From NCBI RefSeq assembly GCF_016834655.1, contig NZ_JAENHP010000007.1, forward strand, positions 62,001 to 126,000: a stretch of DNA of 64,000 nt. The letters run 5' to 3'. This DNA is from Paractinoplanes ovalisporus. Its GTDB lineage: Bacteria > Actinomycetota > Actinomycetes > Mycobacteriales > Micromonosporaceae. The notes under the pieces are model-generated. The model ran no database searches. It was given only the letters and a program-made list of their open reading frames with translations, and was not told the origin of the DNA. This document shows positions 49,497 to 58,581 of this stretch, in pieces. The translations under genes and the position numbers were made by a program. Each line of letters starts with the position of its first letter. Within the stretch, counting starts at the first letter, position 1.

Positions 49497-50396
49497 TCAG
49501 GCCGGCGGGGTTGCTCGCAGCGGCACCGCCACCTCCGCATACCAGCCGTCGACATTGACGACGACCCGATAGGGAAAGGTCGTGGCCTGGTTACAACCGT
49601 TCGACCGGAAATACTCGACCACGTGTTCGGTGCGGCCGTAGCCGTCGGTCTGCCAGTTCTGGAAGCCGATACGCTGGCCGTCTGCTCGGAGCTGGTGAAT
49701 GTTGATGTTGGCGTCGGGAGGGAAGCCGCTTGCCGTGAGCTCCACGCGGGCTCCGTCGTCGCGGCACACGTCGCCGCGGATGTCCACTGCGACCGCGGGC
49801 GTCCCGGTCAACGGCGGCAGCCACGTCATCCGGCTCGGCCACTGGTCCGGCCCAGGGGTTTCAGGGCCGCTGGTCACACGCAGCGACGTCTTCTTCGTCC
49901 GCCTTGATGTGCGGTCGGTGACCTGGACAGACCAGGCACCGTTGCTGCCGGCGACGCCCATGTCCTGCAGCGGCCACCAATACAGGCCGGTCGCGAACTT
50001 GCCGTCGGCCCCGACGTAGGTTGCCGTGCCCAGGTAGGTGCCGCCGTCTGGCGTCCTCCAGTCGATGTCGGCGAGTCCCTCCGGCTGGAATCCACTACCG
50101 CGCAGCATCACCGGGACCGGTTTACCCGGATTGACGATCGCCGGGTCGTCGAGCCAGATTCGAATCGGCTCTCCCGTCGCGGGCACCTCCGGCCCGGGGA
50201 CCAGGAACGGTTCGTCGTCGGCGGGAGCGACGTCGACGAAGGTTCGAGTGGTCGTGGTCGGAACCGGCTCCGGGCACGGGCTCAAGCCGATGTGGCAGCG
50301 GATCTCCGGGACCAGCACCGCCACCGCTGCACCGGCCACGATCGCCACGACGCCGACGATGATCGTGGTGATCTGCAGGGTGATCGGGCGGCTCAT
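49497..50396 (-). CDS. membrane-anchored extracellular protein, paralogue 1
   Basis: A 299-residue protein with one N-terminal helix (ITTIIVGVVAIVAGAAVAVL) followed by VPEIRCHIGLSPCP. A Thr/Pro linker then leads to two beta-rich segments (about 95-190 and 205-299), each ending in a strand-like pattern; cysteines in RGDVCRDD and RSNGCNQA could form a disulfide. It is probably anchored with the bulk outside. It overlaps the stop of its paralogue by ATGA. Function unknown; the beta modules resemble Ig-like or bacterial big domains. Confidence 0.65.
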   Translation of the reverse strand: MSRPITLQITTIIVGVVAIVAGAAVAVLVPEIRCHIGLSPCPEPVPTTTTRTFVDVAPADDEPFLVPGPEVPATGEPIRIWLDDPAIVNPGKPVPVMLRGSGFQPEGLADIDWRTPDGGTYLGTATYVGADGKFATGLYWWPLQDMGVAGSNGAWSVQVTDRTSRRTKKTSLRVTSGPETPGPDQWPSRMTWLPPLTGTPAVAVDIRGDVCRDDGARVELTASGFPPDANINIHQLRADGQRIGFQNWQTDGYGRTEHVVEYFRSNGCNQATTFPYRVVVNVDGWYAEVAVPLRATPPA

Positions 50397-51307
50397 GGCT
50401 TTGGCCGCAACAGGATGGCGCCGGTCGCTGTGCGGTTGGTGCCGTCCTCGATGGCGCGTGCCTGATAGACGGACTCGGTGCAGGACGCCGACCGCCACAG
50501 GGTGATCACCGTGACGCGGCCTTGCCCGTCGACGCGTACGCCTTGGGTCAGTACGACCTCGTTGCTGGGCGATCGGTATTCGAGCCGGACCCTTGCGTCA
50601 GGGGTGTAGCCCTCGAGGTTGATGGTGGCGAATGCGCCGGTGCCGTCGCAGAGAGCCCCGCTGGTGCCGCCACGGACGCTCGCCGGCCGGAACGCGCTGG
50701 CTTTCGGCTCCGGCCACGAATCGGGGTCGGGTGTGCCGTCGTCGCTGTGCACGGTCAGTTGAGCGGCGTCGTCCCAGCCTGAGGTACGGTCGGTGACCCG
50801 TACCGTCCACCCACCGTCGTTGCCGGCCCTCTTCAATTCAGGGTCAGGCCGCCACAGCAACGCGTAGTCGAACAACCCGCGGTCGTCGGTCTGTGCCGCG
50901 TAGGTTCCGGCCGTCTTCCCGTCGGGGCGCGACCAGACGATGTCGACGCTGCTGTAGGCGTAGAACCCGCGGCCGCTCAACCCGACCTGGACGGGCTTGC
51001 CTTGGTTGGTGAGTTCGGAGATGGTGAGGAGAACCTCGGGCTGGACTCCCGCTGGCGCTACCGGCGCCGGTAGCGTCGCGTTGTACGGCATGCGGGTGCC
51101 GCTGAGCGGCTGCCCGATGGTGTGGGCAATGCCCGTCCAGTTGTCGGCGGTGGCGGGGCACTTGTCGAGACCCAACTTGCACCGGATCTCGGGAACCGCG
51201 ATCGCGAACGTCGCTCCGACCACGATCGCGATGACCGCCACGACGATGCCGATCAAGGCGAGGACGTCGGCGCGCGGCCAGCCTTGGCGAGGCGGTGCGA
51301 CGGTCAC
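50393..51307 (-). CDS. membrane-anchored extracellular protein, paralogue 2
   Basis: A 304-residue protein with the same plan as its downstream neighbour: a helix (LALIGIVVAVIAIVVGATFA), then VPEIRCKLGLDKCP, then two beta-rich modules with Cys in SGALCDGTG and RSASCTESV. Shared phrases include GGWTVRVTDRTS against GAWSVQVTDRTS. Hence the two arose by tandem duplication. GTG at 51307 has GGAGG about 6 nt upstream. No function can be assigned. The 312 bp upstream (51308-51619) contain no gene. Confidence 0.65.
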   Translation of the reverse strand: MTVAPPRQGWPRADVLALIGIVVAVIAIVVGATFAIAVPEIRCKLGLDKCPATADNWTGIAHTIGQPLSGTRMPYNATLPAPVAPAGVQPEVLLTISELTNQGKPVQVGLSGRGFYAYSSVDIVWSRPDGKTAGTYAAQTDDRGLFDYALLWRPDPELKRAGNDGGWTVRVTDRTSGWDDAAQLTVHSDDGTPDPDSWPEPKASAFRPASVRGGTSGALCDGTGAFATINLEGYTPDARVRLEYRSPSNEVVLTQGVRVDGQGRVTVITLWRSASCTESVYQARAIEDGTNRTATGAILLRPKP

Positions 51308-51562
51308 GTCCGGCCTCCTGCTGTCACCCGGCGACCCAGTTTGTCCTATGGCTCGACACGTCCCGGCAAGGATACAGATGAGTGGTGCCGTTATTGCCGG
51401 CTGCATATCACCCGTCGATGGGCTGACCCAGCGATCGTCGCGTCGATCCGGCATCGATCTCCGAACGCGGAACCGGCTCGGGCGGTCCTGACCACATTGC
51501 CGGCATCGATGCCGGCGGGAACCTGGTGCCCGGCCGTGCCGCATTGAACCGCGGAATCTTGA

Positions 51563-51582
51563 CCGCCCCCACCAAGGGGCGG
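51563..51582. terminator. candidate terminator downstream of the tetR gene
   Basis: CCGCCCC (51563-51569) pairs with GGGGCGG (51576-51582) over a 6-nt loop, about 40 bp past the TetR stop codon on its strand. Confidence 0.45.
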
Positions 51583-51619
51583 CCTTGGGGAGAGCGGCAG
51601 TCGCCGGCCTGCTCGGGTG

Positions 51620-52234
51620 TTAGCTGTTCGTGGACTCCTGAGGAATGAGGGTTATCGCGAATGTGGCGACGGCAATGAGTTCTTCACGCGTTGCGCCCAG
51701 TTCGGCTCTAGTCGAGAGGCCCTGCCACAAGGTCTGCACAAGATCGGCGAGCATGGTGGCTTGCACGGTGGGCGGCAGTTCGCCGGCGCGTGCTGCCTGC
51801 TCGAGGCGACCTCGCAGGCGTGCCTCGTCGGTGCGCTGGAGGCCGGCGACGTATTTGCGTACGTCGAAGGTGGAGGAGGTGTCGGCCATGACCGCGCTGC
51901 TTGTCAGGCAACCGGGGTGACCCTCGTCGGTCCGGGTGAACTCCGTGACGGACTCGAGCAGGAGCCGCTCGACGACTGCGGCCGCCGTGGGCTCGGCCAC
52001 GGCCCGCTCGTAGATCGCGCTGTAGCGCAGCGCATAGCTGCGGATCGCTTCGGCGAACAGGTCGGCCTTGGTTCCGAACGCGGCATAGAGGCTTGAGCTC
52101 GAGATGCCCAGGGCTGCCGTCAGCATGCGGGTCGAGGTGCCGGAGAAGCCGTGCTGCCAGAACAGGTGAGCGGCATGACGCAGCGCCTCGTCGCGGTCGA
52201 ATGCGCGGGGCCGGCCGGCGGGTCGTGGTGCCAT
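51620..52234 (-). CDS. TetR-family transcriptional regulator
   Basis: A 204-residue regulator. The N-terminal HTH is AFDRDEALRHAAHLFWQHGF, then TSTRMLTAALGISSSSLYAAFG. The C-terminal ligand domain has the GHPGCLTSSAV motif common in TetR proteins next to hydrolases or oxidoreductases (TetR_C_16/AcnR-like). TAGAAT lies 7 nt before the ATG (leaderless pattern) within a 24-bp palindrome, so it probably represses itself and the divergent hydrolase. Confidence 0.88.
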   Translation of the reverse strand: MAPRPAGRPRAFDRDEALRHAAHLFWQHGFSGTSTRMLTAALGISSSSLYAAFGTKADLFAEAIRSYALRYSAIYERAVAEPTAAAVVERLLLESVTEFTRTDEGHPGCLTSSAVMADTSSTFDVRKYVAGLQRTDEARLRGRLEQAARAGELPPTVQATMLADLVQTLWQGLSTRAELGATREELIAVATFAITLIPQESTNS

Positions 52235-52241
52235 GTTGACG

Positions 52242-52265
52242 ATTCTAGAGCAGATGCTCCAGAAT
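52242..52265. promoter_or_regulatory. 24-bp palindromic TetR operator
   Basis: ATTCTAGAGC-AGAT-GCTCCAGAAT has ten-base arms with one mismatch. It covers the TetR -10-like element TAGAAT and lies 16 bp before the hydrolase ATG. Confidence 0.7.
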
Positions 52266-52280
52266 CAGATTATGGAGCGA

Positions 52281-53072
52281 ATGATTCAGAATAGAGTGGC
52301 CGTCGAGGGCAGCTCGGTGGTCGTCGACGTCTACGGGGATCCGGACGGGCCCGCGATCGTCGTGATCCCGGGCGTGATGTCCGACTCCGCGGCCTGGTCC
52401 GAGGTGGCGCGGCACCTGCGGGGCTGGCGAACCGTGGCCGTCGTCAACCGGCGCGGGCGGCATCCCTCCGGCCCGCTGACGGATGCGTACGACGTTCAGA
52501 CCGAGGTGCTCGACGCCGAGACGGTGCTGCGTCAGTTCTCCGACGTGCGCACACTCTTCGGCTGGAGCTACGGCGGCCTCATCGCGTTGCATCTCGCGAC
52601 CGCGATCCCGGTGGCGCACCTCATCGCCTACGAGCCGATCATGGCTCCCTTCGGCGCGGCGGCCCTCCCGGACCTCAAGGGTGCCTATGAGGCCGGCGAC
52701 CTCGATCGCAGTGTCGAGGTCGCGCTCGGGCAGGTCACCGGTATGCCCGGCCCGGTCATCGAGTCGTTGCGATCCGACGCCACGCTCTGGGCCGGCCTCC
52801 GCGGGCTCAGCTCGCCGATCTATCACGAGACCCGGTCGGTCAATGACGCTCCGCAACCGGACGAGTTTGCCCGGCAAGCTGCCCGGATCGACCTGATCGT
52901 GGGTGAGCGCAACCGCGGTCGGGCGCCTTACGGCACCACGTTCGACGACGTGGCCCGCCACACTCCGCGCGCGGTCGTTCATGAGCTGGCTGGGCAGGCG
53001 CACCTGGCGCACCTGGAGGGCCCCGATCGGCTCGGCGCGCTGGTGAGCCGGCTGCGTCACGCCGCAGTCTGA
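52281..53072 (+). CDS. alpha/beta hydrolase
   Basis: A 263-residue hydrolase. The oxyanion strand is VVIPGVMSDSAAW, the nucleophile elbow FGWSYGGLIAL (Ser in GWSYGG near 95-100), and the C-terminal catalytic His is probably in LAGQAHLAHLEG. ATG at 52281 is chosen because TGGAGCGA lies just upstream; in-frame starts back to 52233 would run through the operator. Regulation by the divergent TetR suggests removal of a small ester or signal molecule. Confidence 0.78.
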   Translation: MIQNRVAVEGSSVVVDVYGDPDGPAIVVIPGVMSDSAAWSEVARHLRGWRTVAVVNRRGRHPSGPLTDAYDVQTEVLDAETVLRQFSDVRTLFGWSYGGLIALHLATAIPVAHLIAYEPIMAPFGAAALPDLKGAYEAGDLDRSVEVALGQVTGMPGPVIESLRSDATLWAGLRGLSSPIYHETRSVNDAPQPDEFARQAARIDLIVGERNRGRAPYGTTFDDVARHTPRAVVHELAGQAHLAHLEGPDRLGALVSRLRHAAV

Positions 53073-53110
53073 CCCGGTGCCCGCCTCGACCGAAGCGGGC
53101 ACCGGGTCAG
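53069..53110. terminator. strong bidirectional terminator
   Basis: CTGACCCGGTGCCCGC (53069-53084) and GCGGGCACCGGGTCAG (53095-53110) form a perfect 16-bp stem with a 10-nt loop between converging genes. The hydrolase stop codon lies in the first arm. Confidence 0.85.
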
Positions 53111-53114
53111 TTCG

Positions 53115-54548
53115 TTACCACCTCAGGAAGTTGTCCTGGGTCTGGGCGTTGAACGTGTCCGCCCGGAAGAACTTGGCGATCGCCGTGCGGACGTCCTTCA
53201 ACTCCAGCACGTCGACGCCCTTGGTGATGTCGTTCGAGTAGATGAAGCCGTTGTACCAGTACGCCGACCAGGAGCCGCCGCCCGTGAGCTGGGTCGTCGA
53301 CAGCGGGCCCCGCTCCCAGAAGGCGATCTCCTTGGGCCGGCGGCTGTCGGTGAAGTCCCACACCGAGATGCCGCCGAGGTACCACGCCTGCACCATGATG
53401 TCGCGGCCGGGAACCGGGATCAGCGAGCCGTTGTGGGCCACGCAGACCTCGGTGTCGGCGTTGTAGCGCGGGATCTTGTAGTAGCTGCGGAACTCCAGCT
53501 TCTTCACGCCCCGCTTGCTGACGATGTCGTAGATGGCGTCGGCGCCGCGGTTCGGGCCGATCGCCTCGTTGCAGGTGGCCGCGCCGCCGCCGCCGAGCTC
53601 GTCGGTGAAGACGACCTTGGTGCCGTTGTTGTTGAACGTGGCCGAGTGCCAGAAGGCGAAGTTGACCTCGTCGCGGACCGTGGTCAGTACCTTGGGTGCC
53701 GTGCGGTCCCTGATGTCGAACAGCACGCCGTCGCCCATGCAGGCGCCCGCCGCCAGGTCCTTCTCGGCGTAGACGGTGATGTCGTGGCAGCCCGTCGTGG
53801 CGGTCTTCTGCGGGGCGCCGGGGAAGCCGCCGTCGGGGAAGACGACCGGGGTGGCGACCACAGCGGCCGCCGTGGGGTTGCGCAGCGGCACCTTGACGAT
53901 CGAGATCTTGTCGTGCGGCAGGGCGCAGTTGGGCTGGTCGGAGCCGGCCAGGTTGTACGACGAGACGTAGAGGTACACGTTCTTGTCGCCACGCTTGCCG
54001 GGGACCAGGGTCTGCGTGTGCGAGCCGCAGTCGGTCTTGACCGACTTCAGATACTTCGGCGTCAGCGGGTCGCTGATGTCGAAGATCTTGATGCCTTCCC
54101 AGCGGTCGCCGGGGGCCGCGGTCGTCGAGGCCACGTTGTCGCAGGTGTCGTTGGTCCGCTGCGAGTCGGTGCCCAGGAACAGCAGGTTCCCGGTGATGGA
54201 GATGTCGTTCTGCGAGCCCGGGCAGAGCACCTGCGCGGCGACCGTGGGCGCCTTCGGGTTCTTGACGTCGTAGACGTAGAAGCCGTCGTAGTTTCCGCCG
54301 TACGCGTAGCGTCCCTGGAAGGCCCAGTCGGTGTTGGTGCCGGGCAGGACACCCGATTTGTCCAGGTGGGCGACCTGCTTGAGATTCGGGCTGCTGACGA
54401 TCTCGTCGACGCCCGGTATCGTGCCCGGATCAGCGGGCGCCTTGGCCGCACTGCTGCCCGGGGCCGTCAGCAAGCTGAGGACCAGGGCAACCGAGCTGAT
54501 GGCGGCCAGGCGCTTGAGCATCCGCCCTCGTGGGGCAAGGTGCTTCAT
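53115..54548 (-). CDS. secreted LVIVD-repeat beta-propeller protein
   Basis: A 477-residue secreted protein with signal peptide to about residue 36 (TAPGSSAAKA). Repeated strands of the LVIVD type recur: GFYVYDVKNPKAPTVAAQV, GIKIFDISDPLTPKYLKSV, GISVWDFTDSRRPKEIAFW, GVDVLELKDVR. Cysteines occur in pairs (CPGSQND, CDN, CGSH, CALP), indicating disulfides outside the cell. LVIVD proteins are common and abundant in actinobacterial exoproteomes but their role is unknown. GGAGGGAG precedes the ATG at 54548. Confidence 0.85.
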   Translation of the reverse strand: MKHLAPRGRMLKRLAAISSVALVLSLLTAPGSSAAKAPADPGTIPGVDEIVSSPNLKQVAHLDKSGVLPGTNTDWAFQGRYAYGGNYDGFYVYDVKNPKAPTVAAQVLCPGSQNDISITGNLLFLGTDSQRTNDTCDNVASTTAAPGDRWEGIKIFDISDPLTPKYLKSVKTDCGSHTQTLVPGKRGDKNVYLYVSSYNLAGSDQPNCALPHDKISIVKVPLRNPTAAAVVATPVVFPDGGFPGAPQKTATTGCHDITVYAEKDLAAGACMGDGVLFDIRDRTAPKVLTTVRDEVNFAFWHSATFNNNGTKVVFTDELGGGGAATCNEAIGPNRGADAIYDIVSKRGVKKLEFRSYYKIPRYNADTEVCVAHNGSLIPVPGRDIMVQAWYLGGISVWDFTDSRRPKEIAFWERGPLSTTQLTGGGSWSAYWYNGFIYSNDITKGVDVLELKDVRTAIAKFFRADTFNAQTQDNFLRW

Positions 54549-54673
54549 AGGGCTCCCTCCGTTTGATGCAACAGCGGCGAGGTGTCGCGCACGATGCGTA
54601 TTCACCGTTGTCGCTACAGTAGTGGCCGGAACCCGTTCCGGGAACATCTCGGTTGATCTATACGGGAGGCGTG

Positions 54674-55345
54674 TTGGGCCGGGTAAGGACATCGACGCTC
54701 GTCGCAGCGGCGGTCGTGGTCGCGGGTGCCGTGACGGTGGCGGTCGCGGCCCGGATGGGCTCCGACGAGTCCGCGGCGGCGCCCCGTCCGAGCGTCAGCG
54801 CGACCCCGCCGCAACGGGTGGTGCTGCCGGGCGGGCCCGGCGACGAGGCCGTGGTGACCGACTCCAGCCAGGTCAAGGCGCCCGACGGGTCGACCTACAA
54901 CGGCATCGACACCGCGTTCGTCCAGATGATGATCGTGCACCACGAGCAGGCGATCGCGATGGCGAATCTCGCTCCCGGGCGGGCCGCCAACACCCGGCTG
55001 AAGGGCCTGGCCGACCGGATCGCGGCCGCCCAGCCGTTCGAGATCAACTTCTTGAAGGCGTGGCTGAAGGACCGGGGGCTGCCCGAGAACGACCCGGGTC
55101 ACGACCACAGCACGATGCCGGGCATGCAGTCCGAGGCCGACATGGGCGCCCTGGCCGCGGCCAAGGGGGCCGCGTTCGACACCCGGTTCGCCACCATGAT
55201 GACCGCCCACCACACCGGCGCCCTGCAGATGGCGGGCGATGTGATCAAGGGCGGGGAGGACGAGAAACTGCGCGAGGTCGCCAACGAGATGGCGGTCGAA
55301 CAGGGCAGCGAGATCCGGCGCCTGGCGCAAGTGACTGCCGGGTAA
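54674..55345 (+). CDS. DUF305-family exported protein
   Basis: A 223-residue protein: a membrane anchor or signal segment (TLVAAAVVVAGAVTVAVAA) then a four-helix DUF305 domain with duplicated HH motifs, MMIVHHEQAIAMA and MMTAHHTGALQMA. The paired histidines suggest metal binding; DUF305 proteins often accompany copper or metal stress genes. GGGAGG at 54664-54669 points to TTG 54674 (or GTG 54671). Confidence 0.8.
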   Translation: MGRVRTSTLVAAAVVVAGAVTVAVAARMGSDESAAAPRPSVSATPPQRVVLPGGPGDEAVVTDSSQVKAPDGSTYNGIDTAFVQMMIVHHEQAIAMANLAPGRAANTRLKGLADRIAAAQPFEINFLKAWLKDRGLPENDPGHDHSTMPGMQSEADMGALAAAKGAAFDTRFATMMTAHHTGALQMAGDVIKGGEDEKLREVANEMAVEQGSEIRRLAQVTAG

Positions 55346-55354
55346 CGTGTCGGC

Positions 55355-56470
55355 ATGCGTACGGCTCTGACCGAACTGCTCGGCGTCGAGCACCCCATCG
55401 TCGGATTCAACCGATCGCCGGCCGTCGTCGCCGCGGTCACCAACGCGGGCGGGTTCGGCGTGCTCGCCGCCTCCGTCTACGGCGCCGAGGAACTCGACGC
55501 CCAGCTCACCTGGATCGAGGAACAGACCGGCGGGAAGCCGTACGGCGTCGATCTGCTCGTGCCCGAGAAGTTCGTGCCCGGTGACCCGGCCGACCTGGTC
55601 GCGAGCATGCGCGCCCAGATCCCCGAGGAGCATCTGCAGTTCGTGCGCGGCCTGCTCGAGAAGTACGGCATCCCGCCCGCGCCCACCGTCGACCACCAGC
55701 ACGTCGCCGCCTCGCTGACCACGCCGGGCGCGGTCGCCCTGCTCGACGTCGCGTTCAAGCACCGCATCTCGCTCATCGCCAGCGCGCTCGGCGCCCCGCC
55801 GCCCGAGCTCGTGGCCCGCGCCAAGGCCCAGGGTGTCGTCACGGCGGCCCTGGTCGGGCAGGCCCGGCACGCCGAACGGCAGATCGCGGCCGGCGTCGAC
55901 GTGCTGGTCGCGCAGGGCACCGAGGCCGGCGGCCACACCGGCACGATCGCCACCATGGTGCTCACGCCCGAGATCGTCGACATCGCGGGCGACCGTCCGG
56001 TGCTCGCGGCCGGCGGGATCGCGGACGGCCGGCAGATGGCGGCCGCTCTGGCGCTGGGCGCGGCCGGGGTCTGGTGCGGCTCGGTCTGGCTCTCCAGCGC
56101 GGAAGACGTGGCGGTCGCGGCCATCAAGAACAAGTTTCTCGCCGCGAGCAGCGCCGACACGTTGCGCTCCCCGACGCGTACGGGGAAGCCCGCCCGTCAG
56201 CTGCGAACGGCCTGGCACGACGAGTGGGACGCGCCGGGCAGCCCGAAACCGTTGCCGCTTCCCTTGCAGCCGATGCTCGTGGACGACGCGTGGCAACGGA
56301 TCGACGCCGCCGCCGAGGCCGGGCACGAGGGCGCGCTCAAGCTGGAGTCGTTCTTCGTCGGGCAGGTGGTCGGTTCGTTCCGCGACATCCGCCCGGCCGG
56401 CGAGATCACCCGGCAGATGGCGGCCGACTGCGAGCAGCGCGTGCGCGAGCTGGCGGGCCGTCTTTCATGA
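55355..56470 (+). CDS. nitronate monooxygenase (NMO/2-nitropropane dioxygenase family)
   Basis: A 371-residue FMN-binding TIM-barrel. The N terminus ELLGVEHPIVGFNRSPAVVA, the active-site AQGTEAGGHTGTIATMVLTP and AAGGIADGRQMAAALALGA are family signatures. It may oxidise nitroalkane (nitronate) toxins or act as an enoyl-reductase-like flavoenzyme. TAACGT lies 6 nt before the ATG (leaderless pattern). It overlaps the thiolase-like gene by ATGA, so the two likely share a pathway. Confidence 0.85.
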   Translation: MRTALTELLGVEHPIVGFNRSPAVVAAVTNAGGFGVLAASVYGAEELDAQLTWIEEQTGGKPYGVDLLVPEKFVPGDPADLVASMRAQIPEEHLQFVRGLLEKYGIPPAPTVDHQHVAASLTTPGAVALLDVAFKHRISLIASALGAPPPELVARAKAQGVVTAALVGQARHAERQIAAGVDVLVAQGTEAGGHTGTIATMVLTPEIVDIAGDRPVLAAGGIADGRQMAAALALGAAGVWCGSVWLSSAEDVAVAAIKNKFLAASSADTLRSPTRTGKPARQLRTAWHDEWDAPGSPKPLPLPLQPMLVDDAWQRIDAAAEAGHEGALKLESFFVGQVVGSFRDIRPAGEITRQMAADCEQRVRELAGRLS

Positions 56471-57972
56471 GCTTTCCCCGTACGCCGGTAGTGGTGGGCG
56501 TCGGTGAGGTGAGTGAGCGGATCGGCGAGCCGGGTTACGCGCGGCGCTCCCCGGTCGACCTCGCCGCCGACGCGGCCCGGGAAGCGTTCCGCGACGCGGG
56601 AATCGAGGCGTCCACGGTGGACACTGTTGCCGGTGTGCCGCAGTTCGAGATCTCGCTGCCCTGGGCCACGCCACTGCTCGGCGCCTCCGACAATTTCCCG
56701 CGCTCGGTGGCGGCCCGCCTCGGGGCCGAACCCCGGCGGGCCGTGCTCGAGGTCGGTGGCGGTCAGGCGCCGCAGCATCTGGTGAACGAGTTCGCCGCCA
56801 CCATCGCGGCCGGCGACGCCGAAGTGGTGCTGCTGTTCGGATCCGAGGCCATCTCGACCGTCGGCTACTACGCCACGCGCGACGACAAGCCCGACTTCAG
56901 CGAGAGCCCCGGCGGCCGCCTGGAAGCGCGCGGGCACGGCCTCGACGGCATCATCTCGATGCACCACGTGGCGCACGGCCTCTCCGACACCCCGTCGCAG
57001 TACGCGCTCATCGACAACGCCCGGCGGGCCCGGTTGAAGATGTCGCGATCCGAGTACTCGTCGGCCATCGGGCAGCTCTTCGAACCGTTCACGGCGGTGG
57101 CGGCGGCGAATCCGCACGCGGCCGCCCCGGTTTTCCGCGATGCGGCGACGCTGATGACGCCGACCGAAGCGAACCGGCCCATCGCCGACCCCTACACGCG
57201 TTATGTGGTCGCACGCGACAAGGTGAACCAGGGTGCGGCCGTGCTGCTGATGTCGGCCGAGGCGGCGCGGAAGTACGCCGTACCGCAAGAGAAGTGGGTT
57301 CATCTGGCCGGGCACGCCGATCTGCGCGAGCGGAACCTGACCGAGCGGGCCGACTACGGTGCCTCGCCGGCCGCCGCGAAGGCCGCGCAGCACGCGCTCG
57401 AAGTAGCCGGGATCGACGCCGCTGAGCTGTCCACACTCGACCTCTACAGTTGTTACGCCGCACCGGTGTTCCTCGTCGCCGAGGCGCTCGGGCTGGCGAC
57501 GGACGATCCGCGCGGGCTGACCGTGACCGGCGGGTTGCCCTTCTTCGGCGGGCCCGGCAACAACTATTCGATGCACGCCATCGCCTCGGTGGTCGGGCGG
57601 GTGCGGTCGGCGCCCGGGAGCTACGGCTTCGTCGGGGCCAACGGGGGCATCATGAGCAAGCACTCCACGGGCGTCTACACCACGGTTCCGTACGAGTTCC
57701 GGCCGTCCCGCAGCGAGCAGATCCAGGCCGATCTGGACGCGGTCCCGGCCGCCCCCGAGGCGAGCACGGCCGACGGCGGGGCGGTCATCGAGACGTACAC
57801 CATCAAGCATCTGCGCGGCGGCGAGCGGGAGGGGATCGTGCTCGGCCGGCTCGACGACGGGCGGCCCTTCGTGGCGCGCGCCAACGCGATCCTCGACCTG
57901 CTGACCGACGGCGAGCCGATCGGCGAACGGGTGACCGTACGCTCCACCGCCGACGGCAACGTGATCGCCTGA
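56467..57972 (+). CDS. thiolase-like acetyl-CoA acetyltransferase family protein with C-terminal OB-like domain
   Basis: A 501-residue thiolase-fold protein. Residues 1-~230 and ~270-415 form the two halves. The catalytic Cys of true thiolases is not in the usual CxS context; the segment EVGGGQAPQHLVNEFA stands there, while SCYAAPVFLVAEA and GGPGNNYSMHA resemble the HEAF/GG-NxxGG regions. This places it in the SCP-x/actinobacterial acetyl-CoA-acetyltransferase-like group, often non-classical. A C-terminal domain (~440-501) recalls Thiolase C/OB folds. Translationally coupled to the nitronate monooxygenase. Confidence 0.75.
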   Translation: MSFPRTPVVVGVGEVSERIGEPGYARRSPVDLAADAAREAFRDAGIEASTVDTVAGVPQFEISLPWATPLLGASDNFPRSVAARLGAEPRRAVLEVGGGQAPQHLVNEFAATIAAGDAEVVLLFGSEAISTVGYYATRDDKPDFSESPGGRLEARGHGLDGIISMHHVAHGLSDTPSQYALIDNARRARLKMSRSEYSSAIGQLFEPFTAVAAANPHAAAPVFRDAATLMTPTEANRPIADPYTRYVVARDKVNQGAAVLLMSAEAARKYAVPQEKWVHLAGHADLRERNLTERADYGASPAAAKAAQHALEVAGIDAAELSTLDLYSCYAAPVFLVAEALGLATDDPRGLTVTGGLPFFGGPGNNYSMHAIASVVGRVRSAPGSYGFVGANGGIMSKHSTGVYTTVPYEFRPSRSEQIQADLDAVPAAPEASTADGGAVIETYTIKHLRGGEREGIVLGRLDDGRPFVARANAILDLLTDGEPIGERVTVRSTADGNVIA

Positions 57973-58014
57973 GTTGATTCACTGCGAGGCGGTCCGGCCG
58001 GTACGCTCCGGGCG

Positions 58015-58512
58015 GTGACCGCCGTTCTCCGGGTTCTGCTCGTGCCGCTCGCCATGCTCGCGCTCGGGCTGGCCCTGCTCGGCGTGACGTTGCTGGGCGT
58101 CCCCTATCCCTACGACGCCGGCGTGACCTCCAGCGGATACTTCTTTCTCTTCCTGGCCGGTGGGCTGGTCGTGCTGACGATCCGGATGTTCCGGGGCGGC
58201 CCGGCCGCGTGGGTGGGCACGCTGCTCGTGGCCGGCTCGGTCCTGCTCGTGCCGGCCGCGTTCTGGCTCTCCGACCTGCTCGACGGCCTCGGGCAGGTCG
58301 AGTCGCGATACGCGGTGGAGATGACGGCCACCGCCACCGCGCCCGCGCCGATCTTCCCGCTGGCCGACGCCGGCACGTTCCTCGTGCTGACCGGGGCGGC
58401 TGGGGCGGTGCCGCTTCTGCTGCTGCCCGGCACCCGTCGCGACCTGCGCGCGCGGCGGGTCGATGCCGGCCCCGGCAGCGGGGCCGGGGCCGGCCCGGGC
58501 AGCGGGCTTTAA
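58015..58512 (+). CDS. hypothetical four-helix membrane protein
   Basis: A 165-residue protein with about four membrane helices (~4-30, 42-58, 65-85, 118-138) and a Gly/Ser/Pro tail (GPGSGAGAGPGSGL) made of a short internal repeat. TACGCT lies 7 nt before the GTG (leaderless pattern). No family recognised. It precedes the MMPL gene by 69 bp and may be co-expressed. Confidence 0.6.
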   Translation: MTAVLRVLLVPLAMLALGLALLGVTLLGVPYPYDAGVTSSGYFFLFLAGGLVVLTIRMFRGGPAAWVGTLLVAGSVLLVPAAFWLSDLLDGLGQVESRYAVEMTATATAPAPIFPLADAGTFLVLTGAAGAVPLLLLPGTRRDLRARRVDAGPGSGAGAGPGSGL

Positions 58513-58581
58513 ACGGCTCGCAAGCCGATTGCAAGCGGGAGCCGCGACAGTCTCTCCGTCCCTTGACGGAGGAGAAACAGC

